In this document: positions 1 to 6,381 of the stretch, piece by piece
Layout of the letters: each line of letters begins with the position of its first letter
How positions within the stretch are numbered: position 1 is the first letter of the stretch
Program-made: the position numbers and the translations under genes
Source of the DNA: a virus
Strand: one strand, 5' to 3'
Length of the DNA: 21,702 nt
Virus record (IMG/VR): IMGVR_UViG_3300025401_000111
Location: 1-21,702 of that record
The notes under the pieces: model-generated
Told to the model about the DNA's origin: nothing
The model's database searches: none
What the model saw: only the letters and a program-made list of their open reading frames with translations

Positions 1-130
1 GGTATCGCTCTGCCTCTTGGTCAGTAGCTCCCTGCATTCCTCGGTTGATAAAGAACTCGTACACCTTGCGGCGTATAGATCCGAGTGCTGGCTCGATTTT
101 CTCGCGGGCTTCCAGAGATGTAGTCCTCAT
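1..130 (-). CDS. HTH-like protein, partial (3' end off window)
   Basis: The first 43 codons of a minus-strand gene that leaves the window at base 1. The ATG at 130-128 overlaps the TGA of the upstream gene (ATGA), the usual coupling of co-transcribed phage genes. The visible protein begins MRTTSLEAREKIEPALGSIR and continues with a helix-rich stretch and acidic positions (GATDQEAERY). This resembles small phage DNA-binding proteins in which a first helix precedes a winged or helix-turn-helix domain. Only the N-terminus is visible, so the fold is inferred. It probably belongs to the same operon as the gene at 127-666. Confidence 0.6.
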   Translation of the reverse strand, partial: MRTTSLEAREKIEPALGSIRRKVYEFFINRGMQGATDQEAERY

Positions 131-666
131 GACAGCTCCGTTACTCGCTTGTTGAGGGCATCCTTAATCGTTGTCCCTCTCACGGGAAAATCCAAATTAT
201 CTTTCTCATCCTGCCAAATCTTGCGTAGGGCATCCACCTCGTTAATTTCTTGAATCATGTCGAGGATTTTTTCTAGGCGCTCGGTCTGCTCTGGGGTTAA
301 GGTGCGAACTGCATAGGGAGTTTTTACCTTGCTATATCGCTCGACCTTTTCCATCTCCTCACGGCTAGGGCGCTTATTGCCCGAGAAAGTGAAGTTAGCT
401 AAAGCGCGACCGATGGCTGAGGTTTCGCATACTTCCAGAGCCGATGTCTTGGTGACCATAGATGAGCCAACGATTTCCTCTGCCATGCCGGAGGTCACGC
501 AGCGCTCGTCTTCACGATCCGTATAAACGAAAGCCTGAACAATGAATCGGTTATCGTCATTGTGCAGTATTTGTGTGTGGATTCTTCCGCTGGGATATTG
601 CTCCCAGAACTTCTTAACGCGGGATTCGACTGTGTCGTAATCCTCTAGGTTGAACTTGCCTGCCAT
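127..666 (-). CDS. Probable recombination/ssDNA-associated phage protein
   Basis: A protein of 179 residues. The ATG at 666 is chosen because AGGAAGG lies just upstream (about 676-670); an upstream in-frame start at 744 would read through the promoter region. The central part carries the block KTSALEVCETSAIGRALANF (residues about 73-92), preceded by an alpha/beta section with FIVQAFVYTD (41-50). The C-terminal half is charged and helical (LTPEQTERLEKILDMI). Proteins with this ETSAIGRALA signature are common in actinophage early regions near recombination or SSB-like genes, and ERF-family annealing proteins carry a loosely similar motif. I place it as a recombination-associated protein on recall of the family only; no catalytic residues can be assigned. 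It is the first gene after the promoter at 716-744 and overlaps the next gene by four bases. Confidence 0.6.
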   Translation of the reverse strand: MAGKFNLEDYDTVESRVKKFWEQYPSGRIHTQILHNDDNRFIVQAFVYTDREDERCVTSGMAEEIVGSSMVTKTSALEVCETSAIGRALANFTFSGNKRPSREEMEKVERYSKVKTPYAVRTLTPEQTERLEKILDMIQEINEVDALRKIWQDEKDNLDFPVRGTTIKDALNKRVTELS

Positions 667-715
667 GATTCGCCTTCCTGTAGGGGATTCCTTCTCTGAA
701 ATCCTGTTGAGGCAG

Positions 716-744
716 ACAGTACGCGATAGATTACGGTAATTCAA
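716..744 (-). promoter_or_regulatory. Sigma-70-type promoter for the leftward operon
   Basis: On the minus strand, TTGAAT (744-739) and TACTGT (721-716) are separated by exactly 17 bases. This is a good match to a housekeeping -35/-10 pair. Transcription would start near 709, giving a leader of about 43 bases before the ATG at 666. It sits in the only divergent intergenic region of the window, as expected for the promoter of the left-end genes. Confidence 0.55.
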
Positions 745-770
745 GCATCCCGTATCGGCGCGCCGCGGGC

Positions 771-776
771 TACGAT
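771..776 (+). promoter_or_regulatory. -10 element, probable leaderless start
   Basis: TACGAT at 771-776 matches the actinobacterial -10 pattern TAnnnT. The A of the ATG at 783 lies exactly seven bases after its last base, the position of a transcription start. No purine-rich ribosome-binding site is present before the ATG (AGGTGC only). The mRNA is therefore probably leaderless, as is frequent in actinobacteria. No convincing -35 is visible. Confidence 0.4.
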
Positions 777-782
777 AGGTGC

Positions 783-968
783 ATGATTCGAGTCCAAATA
801 AGCCTGTGGAGTCTTGCCGTTGTGGTCGAGGCTGAGCTGAAATACCCTGACCAGATAGACGATATATGCAACAGGGCTAACAGCTTATTTGTGACGGGCT
901 TAATGGCCGCTAAAAATCAGGGCATAGATATCGTCCAGCCTGAGCTGATAGACGAGGACGAAGATTAG
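783..968 (+). CDS. Small acidic-tailed protein, the only plus-strand gene
   Basis: A protein of 61 residues of unknown function. The sequence looks like a real protein: an N-terminal beta/hydrophobic stretch (VQISLWSLAVVVEAEL), a helical middle (IDDICNRANSLFVTGLMAA) and an acidic tail (ELIDEDED). Its TAG (966-968) overlaps the TAA of the opposing gene (967-965) by two bases, a tight convergent junction more typical of selected gene ends than of chance. The start is placed at 783 because a -10 element lies at the right distance for a leaderless transcript. It faces the whole leftward structural operon, so it could be expressed at a different time. Similar short proteins occur in actinophages, but I cannot assign a role. 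Confidence 0.6.
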   Translation: MIRVQISLWSLAVVVEAELKYPDQIDDICNRANSLFVTGLMAAKNQGIDIVQPELIDEDED

Positions 969-1495
969 GGCTTAGCCTGCTCCATGAAGTAAAAGGGCGC
1001 GGCTGTATATGGGTCGTGAATGCTTGCAATTTCTAGGGCTTTGCTTATACTCGCCCCCGCCTCTAGCGCTCCAATGGCTAAGGACGAGCCAGAGCCTACG
1101 GCGTAGAAACCGGTGCTACTCATGCTGACGGCAAAGTCATCGGCAATATCAAAGACCTCACCGGCAACGGCAATAAGAAACGCGAACTTAGTCTCCTCAT
1201 CGGTCTCCTGCCATTTGTATTCCTGATCCTTAAAACTGTTTTTCAGGCTTGGCACGACTTTGGCAATGATGAAGTGATAGATGTCCTTTTTATCTGCCGC
1301 CGTAGGGGTGGGCGGTGTCCAAATATGTTGAGCAATATCGCAGGCCGCGCTCTCACCACTTCCGGCAATGATGAAAGCGCCCCGCCGCGTTATCTTGGTC
1401 ATTCGTGGATGGCTGTATTTGCGCGTTGCAGTTACAAGTGAGTCAGCGCCAAAATATACGCCGTCATCTTTCTGTATCGCAACGATTGTAGTCAT
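965..1495 (-). CDS. HslV/proteasome-beta-like Ntn hydrolase (threonine peptidase)
   Basis: A protein of 176 residues starting MTTIVAIQ. Removal of the initiator Met exposes a threonine, which would be the nucleophile. Counting from that threonine, Asp lies at 17 (GADS), Lys at 33 (TKI), a glycine-rich AGSGES at about 43-48, GSGSS at 133-137 and a D-x-x-T pair at 160/163. The order and spacing match the Thr1/Asp17/Lys33 and distal Asp-x-x-Ser set of HslV and 20S beta subunits, and the length is close to HslV (about 175). No propeptide is visible, as in HslV. The reaction would be processive or limited peptide hydrolysis in the cytoplasm. No HslU-type ATPase is seen in the window, so it would act alone, with a host ATPase, or as a specialised self-compartment. 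The ATG overlaps the upstream stop (TAATG). Confidence 0.8.
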   Translation of the reverse strand: MTTIVAIQKDDGVYFGADSLVTATRKYSHPRMTKITRRGAFIIAGSGESAACDIAQHIWTPPTPTAADKKDIYHFIIAKVVPSLKNSFKDQEYKWQETDEETKFAFLIAVAGEVFDIADDFAVSMSSTGFYAVGSGSSLAIGALEAGASISKALEIASIHDPYTAAPFYFMEQAKP

Positions 1496-2367
1496 TAGCC
1501 AAAAACTTCCAACCCATAAGAAGATTCATCACCATTGCAAGAAAACGGCGAACAAGTAAAGAGTTCCTGCTGATCTTCCGCAATTTCTTTTCGTGAACGA
1601 ATTGAAAGATCTGCTTCATTAAGAGGCACGAACGATTTATGAAGAAAAAATAAGTTGTTTTTAGTTCGAGGCTGATCAGCGTGAAATTCTCTCATTCGCT
1701 TATCAAATTCAATCGCATCCAAAAATTCTTCCGGAGCGTTATCCCTCATATCTCGCCATTGTTCGTTAGTTCTAAACGGGCAAGCAATACACGCAGATTT
1801 TGGCGTTTGACCAAATCCATATTTTTCTAATACCGCCAAGCAATCTTTGCGAGTCATTCTTTTATCTAAAAGAGGAAAAACATTTTTGATGTAATTTACA
1901 TCCGAATCTTTAGCCCGATGCAATTCGTCAAGGCTAATTCCAATCCATTGTTCAACCTGTTCGCCTTTTTTTACGCGACTAACAGATCCATTTTCCAAAA
2001 CTTCCGCCCCAAGTAATTCACGAATTTTTCTTTTGATAGGTGCAACTTTGTATTCGCTAGTGCATTGTCTTCTTGCCATCCCCTTTGATCCATCGGGTTT
2101 GCGAACGAATAAAGGCATCGAAGCAAATCCGTGATCAACGCTTAACGCATCTTCACGGATATTTCCGGCTGATACTCGATAAATTGGAATACCGGCTGGT
2201 TCGGCAATTTCTTTTTCAATCTTATCAAGATGATCATAAACGGCTTGCGGTTCGTATCCCGTATCGGCAAAAATAGCGGCATCCAACTGATGCTCGAACA
2301 TATTTTCTGCCGCCATCAGTAATAGCGTTGTAGATTGAACTCCCGCACCTAAAGATAAAATTCTCAT
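1495..2367 (-). CDS. PP-loop ATPase, PAPS-reductase-like superfamily
   Basis: A protein of 290 residues. The N-terminal SLGAGVQST (5-13) is the pyrophosphate-binding loop of adenine-nucleotide alpha hydrolases, followed by AAIFADTGYEP (30-40). ARRQC (98-102), C176 and SACIACPF (191-198) supply C102, C176, C193 and C196, which could hold an Fe-S cluster or metal; two more cysteines lie near the C-terminus (272, 277). The family is widespread in actinophages and bacteria and is often annotated as phosphoadenosine phosphosulfate reductase, but sulfate reduction is not shown. Nucleotide or tRNA thiolation-type chemistry is equally possible. The ATG at 2367 overlaps the upstream TAA; another in-frame start at 2379 lies inside the previous gene. 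The gene is AT-richer than its neighbours (24 of 60 G+C at 1561-1620, against 34 of 60 at 3001-3060), suggesting recent acquisition. Confidence 0.75.
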   Translation of the reverse strand: MRILSLGAGVQSTTLLLMAAENMFEHQLDAAIFADTGYEPQAVYDHLDKIEKEIAEPAGIPIYRVSAGNIREDALSVDHGFASMPLFVRKPDGSKGMARRQCTSEYKVAPIKRKIRELLGAEVLENGSVSRVKKGEQVEQWIGISLDELHRAKDSDVNYIKNVFPLLDKRMTRKDCLAVLEKYGFGQTPKSACIACPFRTNEQWRDMRDNAPEEFLDAIEFDKRMREFHADQPRTKNNLFFLHKSFVPLNEADLSIRSRKEIAEDQQELFTCSPFSCNGDESSYGLEVFG

Positions 2368-3401
2368 TAGTCCAGCCACACCTTGTAAGCCGCTGTGACG
2401 CGACCCTTTACTGGATCAACAAAGTGGAGTCGCTGGGATGGGGTTGCTGATGCTGCGAGCATGACTCCGGCGTAGCGGTTGTCTGACTCTGTAGAACCTG
2501 TTTGATAGACACTACCCTGACCGTTTGCCATCGCCCATTCTGCGTGCGTGTGGTAGTGGCCGATATAGACATCTCTAAACTCCCATGGATACGCTCCGCT
2601 TCGCCAACGATTTGCGTGCTGAACGATTGCTCCCGGACTTGCAAATCCATTTCTGCCAACCTCGTCTCCGTGAATAAGGAGTGCCTTGTAGTTGCCAATC
2701 TCCACGCGCTGAATGTCCTCGGGACACTCTTGCCATGTAAGTCGCTTTTCTCCCGCGAGAAGCTGTCGGGCTAACTCGTAGCACATACGGTCAAAGTTAT
2801 CTGAGCGCGGGACATTATCGCGCTTAGAGCCGATGCGACCATGATTGCCCCACTCGGGGACAACGGTCACCTTAGAATAATTGGCAAGCGCATATCGAAC
2901 AACATCTACGCAGAGTCGAGAAACATTGACATACTGCTCAAAGAGCGTGGCATCAACCTCGAACGCTTGGCTTGGGAAATTAAAAAGTCCCTCAACCATG
3001 TCACCGCCGAACATAATCACGCACTCATTGACGGGATGATCCGCGCGCATGATGTCGGTGATGGTCACGGCCTTCTCTGCAAAGCTGAGAACGCGAGTCC
3101 TCATTACTTCCGAGTTATAGGTTGTCGTTCTTTTAGCGCCTTGCCAATCGGTCATGTGCCAGAGCGCCACTTCCGATTTCTTCTTTCCCGCAGGTAGTTT
3201 TCGTTCTTTAACTGGTTCGATTGGGCCCATTCCCAAAACAGCGTCGTGCGCCGCTTGGTGCGTGACCTCGACCAATTCATCCGTGCGTTGCTTCGCCTGC
3301 AACAGTTGTTTCTGCACGCGCATGAGCGCCTTGCGAAGCTCAATGACATCATCTGACTCAATACCTTCTGGAAGCGCATTTAATCTATCCTCTAAGCTCA
3401 T
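2367..3401 (-). CDS. Calcineurin-like metallophosphoesterase
   Basis: A protein of 344 residues. Residues about 16-55 form a charged coiled coil. The phosphoesterase domain follows with its metal-binding blocks in order: HMTDWQ (82-87), GGDMVEG (132-138), GNHGR (185-189), LLIHGD (241-246) and GHYHTH (281-286). The first block has Asp-Trp-Gln where most relatives have Asp-x-His, a variation I recall from other phage members of the family. The overall architecture recalls SbcD/Mre11-type nucleases, so DNA cleavage during replication or recombination is a fair guess, but a cyclic-nucleotide or other phosphodiester substrate is not excluded. The ATG at 3401 has AGGA five bases upstream and overlaps the end of the preceding gene by 17 bases. 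Confidence 0.8.
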   Translation of the reverse strand: MSLEDRLNALPEGIESDDVIELRKALMRVQKQLLQAKQRTDELVEVTHQAAHDAVLGMGPIEPVKERKLPAGKKKSEVALWHMTDWQGAKRTTTYNSEVMRTRVLSFAEKAVTITDIMRADHPVNECVIMFGGDMVEGLFNFPSQAFEVDATLFEQYVNVSRLCVDVVRYALANYSKVTVVPEWGNHGRIGSKRDNVPRSDNFDRMCYELARQLLAGEKRLTWQECPEDIQRVEIGNYKALLIHGDEVGRNGFASPGAIVQHANRWRSGAYPWEFRDVYIGHYHTHAEWAMANGQGSVYQTGSTESDNRYAGVMLAASATPSQRLHFVDPVKGRVTAAYKVWLD

Positions 3402-3657
3402 CTATTCCTACAATCGTTTGACCGTGCTGGGTGTAGCCGGATTTGTCGAACCATGAGTCCTCATGGAATGGGTTGTGGAATAGTCGAACGGACTTTAACG
3501 CATCCATCATAAGCGCTACTTGGTAGGCAGGGATGTCATCTTCTAGTTTGAGAAATCCCGCCCAGACGCGACCGATAGCGGTGAACTCGGTATAGGGATC
3601 GCCGTATTCGCCTAAGCGCTCATCTAGGATTTTCTTTACTCGGTCGGACATTTGCAT
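3385..3657 (-). CDS. DUF6378-like protein
   Basis: A protein of 90 residues. Its conserved look is given by RLGEYGDPYTEF (14-25), YQVALMMDALKSVRL (45-59) and HEDSWFDKSGYTQHG (65-79). I recall this pattern from the phage family DUF6378, small helical proteins of unknown function found near nucleotide-metabolism genes. The GDP and H-x-D-x-W-x-D positions look suited to metal or nucleotide binding, but that is a guess. The gene overlaps the previous one by 22 bases and has no clear ribosome-binding site, so it is probably translated by coupling. Starts at 3657 and 3651 are both possible. Confidence 0.65.
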   Translation of the reverse strand: MQMSDRVKKILDERLGEYGDPYTEFTAIGRVWAGFLKLEDDIPAYQVALMMDALKSVRLFHNPFHEDSWFDKSGYTQHGQTIVGIDELRG

Positions 3658-3869
3658 TTGCCATTTCTGTGATTAGTGAAAGTGGCCTCTGCAATTTGAT
3701 AACCCTCAGAGCGAAGTGCTGCTACGAGAGTGCTGGTAGGTAAGCCTTTAAGGATGGACTCCTGCAAGACCTTTCTATCGGACTCCGGCAACATATCCAT
3801 AATGATTTGTAGGGTGCATTTGTTCTGTGATTTAACAAGATGTTTTTCGATGGAATCGGCAAGTGCCAT
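3636..3869 (-). CDS. Small HTH-like protein with Cys/His C-terminus
   Basis: A protein of 77 residues. An N-terminal helix with one cysteine (C18) is followed by a segment that reads as helix-turn-helix (LPTSTLVAALRSEGYQI, then EATFTNHRNG), ending in KCKC (71-74). C18, H67, C72 and C74 could form a small metal site. Similar proteins with a terminal HR-x-G-x-C-x-C pattern recur as unnamed small genes in actinophages. DNA binding is plausible but not demonstrated. GGGAGG is the ribosome-binding site, nine bases before the ATG, and it lies in the downstream arm of a hairpin (3878-3892). That may limit translation. Confidence 0.55.
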   Translation of the reverse strand: MALADSIEKHLVKSQNKCTLQIIMDMLPESDRKVLQESILKGLPTSTLVAALRSEGYQIAEATFTNHRNGKCKCPTE

Positions 3870-3877
3870 AGGTACGC

Positions 3878-3892
3878 CTCCCTTTCAGGGAG
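3878..3892 (-). promoter_or_regulatory. Hairpin over a ribosome-binding site
   Basis: On the minus strand CTCCCT and AGGGAG form a perfect 6-bp stem with a 3-base loop. The right arm contains most of the GGGAGG ribosome-binding site of the gene starting at 3869, so the fold would hide it. The gene is the first of the left-end set after the lysis cassette. Confidence 0.4.
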
Positions 3893-3911
3893 AAGACTAC
3901 CGAGAATCTTG

Positions 3912-3939
3912 CACAGAAGCGTTTAGACACGCCTCTGCG
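3912..3939 (-). terminator. Hairpin after the lysis cassette
   Basis: In the minus-strand RNA, bases 3939-3929 and 3922-3912 pair over 11 positions including two G-U pairs (core CAGAGGCGU / ACGCUUCUG) with a 6-base loop. It starts three bases after the TAA of the holin-like gene (3944-3942). There is no U-run behind it, so it may be a weak terminator, an RNA-stability element or a processing site. Confidence 0.35.
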
Positions 3940-3941
3940 GA

Positions 3942-4262
3942 TTATTTGACAATTCCGCTGTTTATCTGGATGACCCGCTTTACATCTGTGCCTTCTGGCT
4001 TGTAGGGGTCTTGCGGAATGACAATCGGTTTGAGGGTTGATCCTCCGTCATCCATGTTCGGCTGATAGGGAGTCTGGATATGAGAGTCGGGGCTGACATT
4101 GGGATTATGCGAAACTAACCCGCCGGTGATAAAGCCCACAAGAATGTAGCCAAGGTGCGCGAGGTCGTGCTGAAAGCCTGTAGCCGCCCATGTGCTAAAC
4201 GCGCCCGTGAGGGCTATCGTGAGCTGTTTGGCATCGAATATATGAAACTTTATATGCTTCAC
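3942..4262 (-). CDS. Holin candidate downstream of endolysin
   Basis: A protein of 106 residues. Two hydrophobic segments (about 14-30 and 36-52) are separated by a short polar turn (FQHD), followed by a hydrophilic proline-rich tail of about 50 residues (HIQTPYQPNMDDGG). Small size, two membrane spans and position next to the endolysin fit a class II holin or another lysis membrane protein. The start is a GTG that overlaps the endolysin TGA (GTGA), with AAAGGGG six bases upstream, so it is translationally coupled to the endolysin. The alternative holin genes are at 5165-5467 and 5888-6142; sequence alone does not decide which forms the lesion. Confidence 0.55.
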   Translation of the reverse strand: MKHIKFHIFDAKQLTIALTGAFSTWAATGFQHDLAHLGYILVGFITGGLVSHNPNVSPDSHIQTPYQPNMDDGGSTLKPIVIPQDPYKPEGTDVKRVIQINSGIVK

Positions 4263-5107
4263 AACGACCCCTTTAGCTCGTCATAGATAATCTGGGGCAG
4301 AGCGCCCGTGACTTTAATGCCCTGTTTTGCCTCGTATTTTATTAACGCGCTCTGGGTCTGGGTGTTCATTATCCCCGTGACATATTGAGTCGGCAGAAGC
4401 CCAGCCTTTAATAACGCCTTTTCTACAGCCACGACTGCATCGCTTTTTTGTCCGAGATTAAACGCCGTTGGGTCTGCGGGAAATGGGGGAGCGATGAAGA
4501 CTGTTGGCGTTTTAGTCGGTGTTGGCGTTGAAGTCATTCCGTTATGAATCATCCCCGTTGCGCCAGCGATAGCTGTGCCTGTGCCACCAACAACCGCTGT
4601 GGCCTTCTTGCTAGCCATGCCCTTAGAAGCGGGCTTGAGTGCCACGGGATACCGAGGTCGAACAATCGCCGCAATAAAGAGATACGGCCGATGGACTCGG
4701 AAGCATCCGCTTTCATGGATGGAGTCGTTAGGGTTGCCTGTATTAAATCCGATGGTCGTGATTCCGTCAGGCGATGCCGCTTCTAATATCTCAACATGAT
4801 CCACAACGCCATCAGAGTTCCAGTCATAGAAAACTAAATCGCCGGGCTGTCCTTGGTATTTATTTACAACAAGTCCTTGGCGCTGAAACCATGGGAGAGC
4901 TGCGGGGTTATAGGCAAATCCTTTAGGGGTTTGAGCAGCGATGAGATTAGAGAGCCCGACTTGCGCGAAACACCACGAAACTCCCATAGCGCAATAGGGA
5001 GCGTTAGGGATTCCGTACCAAATCCCGTATGGATTTTCTTCTTCTGCCCCAGCGTGAAACCCAATCTGGCTGCGCGCCACATTGAGAACATCAAGACCAG
5101 TAGACAT
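4259..5107 (-). CDS. Endolysin: CHAP amidase/endopeptidase with peptidoglycan-binding domain
   Basis: A protein of 282 residues. The N-terminal domain (about 5-150) is of CHAP type: NAPYCAMGVSWC (35-46) carries the catalytic Cys39, and VVDHVEIL (101-108) the catalytic His104. It would cut peptide or amide bonds of peptidoglycan. A linker follows with a Gly/Ala-rich hydrophobic patch (169-186) and Thr-Pro repeats (TPTPTKTPT, 194-202). The C-terminal 65 residues (NLGQKSDAVVAVEKAL to the end) form a PG_binding_1-like three-helix cell-wall binding domain. There is no signal peptide, so release should depend on a holin. The ATG at 5107 follows GGGGGA. A terminator hairpin lies just upstream at 5123-5153, so the gene may need readthrough or its own promoter. 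Confidence 0.9.
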   Translation of the reverse strand: MSTGLDVLNVARSQIGFHAGAEEENPYGIWYGIPNAPYCAMGVSWCFAQVGLSNLIAAQTPKGFAYNPAALPWFQRQGLVVNKYQGQPGDLVFYDWNSDGVVDHVEILEAASPDGITTIGFNTGNPNDSIHESGCFRVHRPYLFIAAIVRPRYPVALKPASKGMASKKATAVVGGTGTAIAGATGMIHNGMTSTPTPTKTPTVFIAPPFPADPTAFNLGQKSDAVVAVEKALLKAGLLPTQYVTGIMNTQTQSALIKYEAKQGIKVTGALPQIIYDELKGSL

Positions 5108-5122
5108 TTATCCCCCGAAAGT

Positions 5123-5153
5123 CAGAAACCCCGCCCACAAGGAGCGGGGTCTG
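5123..5153 (-). terminator. GC-rich hairpin before the endolysin gene
   Basis: ACCCCGC (5128-5134) and GCGGGGT (5144-5150) pair perfectly around a 9-base loop. CAG (5123-5125) and CTG (5151-5153) extend the stem past a 2-base bulge. On the minus strand the stem is followed by a moderately T-rich stretch with TTTC repeats. It lies between the holin candidate and the endolysin and probably reduces transcription into the endolysin. Confidence 0.6.
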
Positions 5154-5164
5154 ATTTCATTTTA

Positions 5165-5467
5165 CTATTTAGCGGTATCGGCCTTCACGACCTTATCGGC
5201 CTCGGCAATCGCCGCGTTCACGGCAGGCGCAACGATAGTTTCCGGCGCTCCTGTCGTTGCAACGATGGTATTGACCAAAGACTTAGGGTTGATACGAGCC
5301 AAAATAGGCGCGAGCAATCCTGCGACTAGCGCCTCGGTAACTAGCTTCTTAACGGAAGCGTGCGGATCAAGTTGATACGCACCGTATCCCGCGGCGATGA
5401 TGCCGTAGATATAGTGCTCGCCTAACGCCTTTTCTTTTGCGGTGATTTTAAGATTCAGTTTTGCCAT
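5165..5467 (-). CDS. Holin-like small membrane protein candidate
   Basis: A protein of 100 residues. Apolar stretches near HYIYGIIAAGYGAYQL and KLVTEALVAGLLAPILARI could span or sit in the membrane, separated by a polar region; a charged tail closes the protein (ADKVVKADTAK). The ATG at 5467 is preferred over the one at 5473 because AAGGA is six bases upstream of it, whereas it would abut the other. The start lies inside the 3' end of the HNH gene (20-base overlap). Its place immediately before the endolysin suggests a lysis role; the hydrophobicity is modest, so a structural or accessory role remains possible. Confidence 0.5.
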   Translation of the reverse strand: MAKLNLKITAKEKALGEHYIYGIIAAGYGAYQLDPHASVKKLVTEALVAGLLAPILARINPKSLVNTIVATTGAPETIVAPAVNAAIAEADKVVKADTAK

Positions 5468-5888
5468 GTGCATCCTTCTTTCCGATTAGGTTGCGAACAT
5501 ACTTTTCGGCCTCGAAATCACTCGCGGTGGCGTGATGAATGCCCCCGACCCCTCGGTGGTGTTTTTCGCAGAGCCATAGCAGGTTCTCCGCTGATTCTAT
5601 CCACTTTCCGACTTCATCGGGGTTAGAAACTCCGGGGTAATCAGCTTCTAGCCATTTCAAGTCCACGCCGTTTTGCAGGCTAAATTCAATGTGTGCGTGA
5701 TGAAGCTCTAGTCCTCCAGCGCAATCGGAGAAATCGGCTCGATGGCTTCCGACTGAGCATTGAGCCGTATCTTTTGTGGCGTTGCGGTAAGCGTTAAAAT
5801 CTTTGTAATTGGGGTCGCTTTCGCGCGGCTCGTGCGGTGGGTAATGAACAATGTAACTATTCGTAACCACTTGGTCATGTGCATCCAT
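5448..5888 (-). CDS. HNH-family endonuclease
   Basis: A protein of 146 residues. Zinc-ligand candidates are C44 and C56, then C107 with H110. The HNH core is read as LELHHAHI (60-67), the Asn in ESAENLLWLC (98-107) and EKHHRG (108-113), with a further GGIHH (115-119). This beta-beta-alpha-metal pattern is that of phage HNH nucleases. Such genes either assist DNA packaging or are free-standing homing nucleases. Here it sits in the lysis region, not beside a terminase, so the homing or accessory type seems likelier. The ATG at 5888 overlaps the upstream TGA (TGATG); a TTG at 5891 is a less likely start. Confidence 0.7.
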   Translation of the reverse strand: MDAHDQVVTNSYIVHYPPHEPRESDPNYKDFNAYRNATKDTAQCSVGSHRADFSDCAGGLELHHAHIEFSLQNGVDLKWLEADYPGVSNPDEVGKWIESAENLLWLCEKHHRGVGGIHHATASDFEAEKYVRNLIGKKDAHGKTES

Positions 5889-6142
5889 CAAATTTCCAGC
5901 TTGGTCTTAATAACTGCCTGATTTATCTGCAGCTCGTGCAGTGCGGTATCTTGTCGGTTTAGCTGGTCTTTCATAGACCCGCCGCCGTTCTCGTATAGCT
6001 GATATTCAATGCGCGATAAGCGCTTATCCATTTTCTTAAAATTACGGTTTAGCCAAAACAAAGGTGCGCCGATTATTACCAGACTTTCCAAGATAGCCCA
6101 GATTGCGTTACTAACGGTTGAGGCGTTGCTCCAAAATACCAT
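5888..6142 (-). CDS. Membrane protein with coiled coil, lysis or tail-associated
   Basis: A protein of 84 residues. One membrane span (about 12-32, AIWAILESLVIIGAPLFWL) is followed by a basic patch (NRNFKKMDKR) and an amphipathic coiled coil (LSRIEYQLYENGG, then LNRQDTALHELQI). This layout is frequent in actinophage genes between the tail genes and the endolysin, where it is named holin or DUF2746-like. AAGGTG precedes the ATG at 6142. A one-span holin or pinholin-like function is possible. Confidence 0.6.
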   Translation of the reverse strand: MVFWSNASTVSNAIWAILESLVIIGAPLFWLNRNFKKMDKRLSRIEYQLYENGGGSMKDQLNRQDTALHELQINQAVIKTKLEI

Positions 6143-6165
6143 GATTGCACCTTACGGATGAGTTG

Positions 6166-6381
6166 TTATGTCCAGTTGATTGTTCTAATTGTACCGTTTT
6201 TATCTACGGTCTTAAGAGTGTTAGAAGTTGTATTCAGCCAGATGTCACCAATGCGAGGGTTGGTCGGATCAGCGGTCACGCTAGGCGCGGTGAACCGTTG
6301 TGCTGTTTCTAACTTACGCAGGCGAGCTTTTAAGTCCTCAATAATTTCGCGGATGTCTGGCGCGTGGTTGATATATCCCAT
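6166..6381 (-). CDS. Short minor tail protein
   Basis: A protein of 71 residues. The N-terminus (IREIIEDLKARLRKLETA, 10-27) is a short coiled coil that could trimerise. The C-terminus reads PRIGDIWLNTTSNTLKTVD, a pattern typical of phage tail-fibre or collar segments with a G-D-I-W-x-N motif, ending in a beta strand. The ATG overlaps the stop of the upstream minor tail gene (TAATG), so the two are coupled and probably assemble together at the tail tip. Confidence 0.6.
   Translation of the reverse strand: MGYINHAPDIREIIEDLKARLRKLETAQRFTAPSVTADPTNPRIGDIWLNTTSNTLKTVDKNGTIRTINWT

Noticed and set aside
127-744. Longer start at 744 for the recombination-associated gene
   Set aside because: The extra 26 residues overlap the promoter elements and lack a Shine-Dalgarno; the ATG at 666 has one.
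1495-2367. Calling the PP-loop gene a sulfate-assimilation enzyme (cysH)
   Set aside because: Only the superfamily fold and loop support it; there are no other sulfur pathway genes and the family in phages has no settled reaction.
2408-3379. Several overlapping short frames on both strands
   Set aside because: All lie inside the metallophosphoesterase gene, which has its five metal motifs in order; the others show no coding character.
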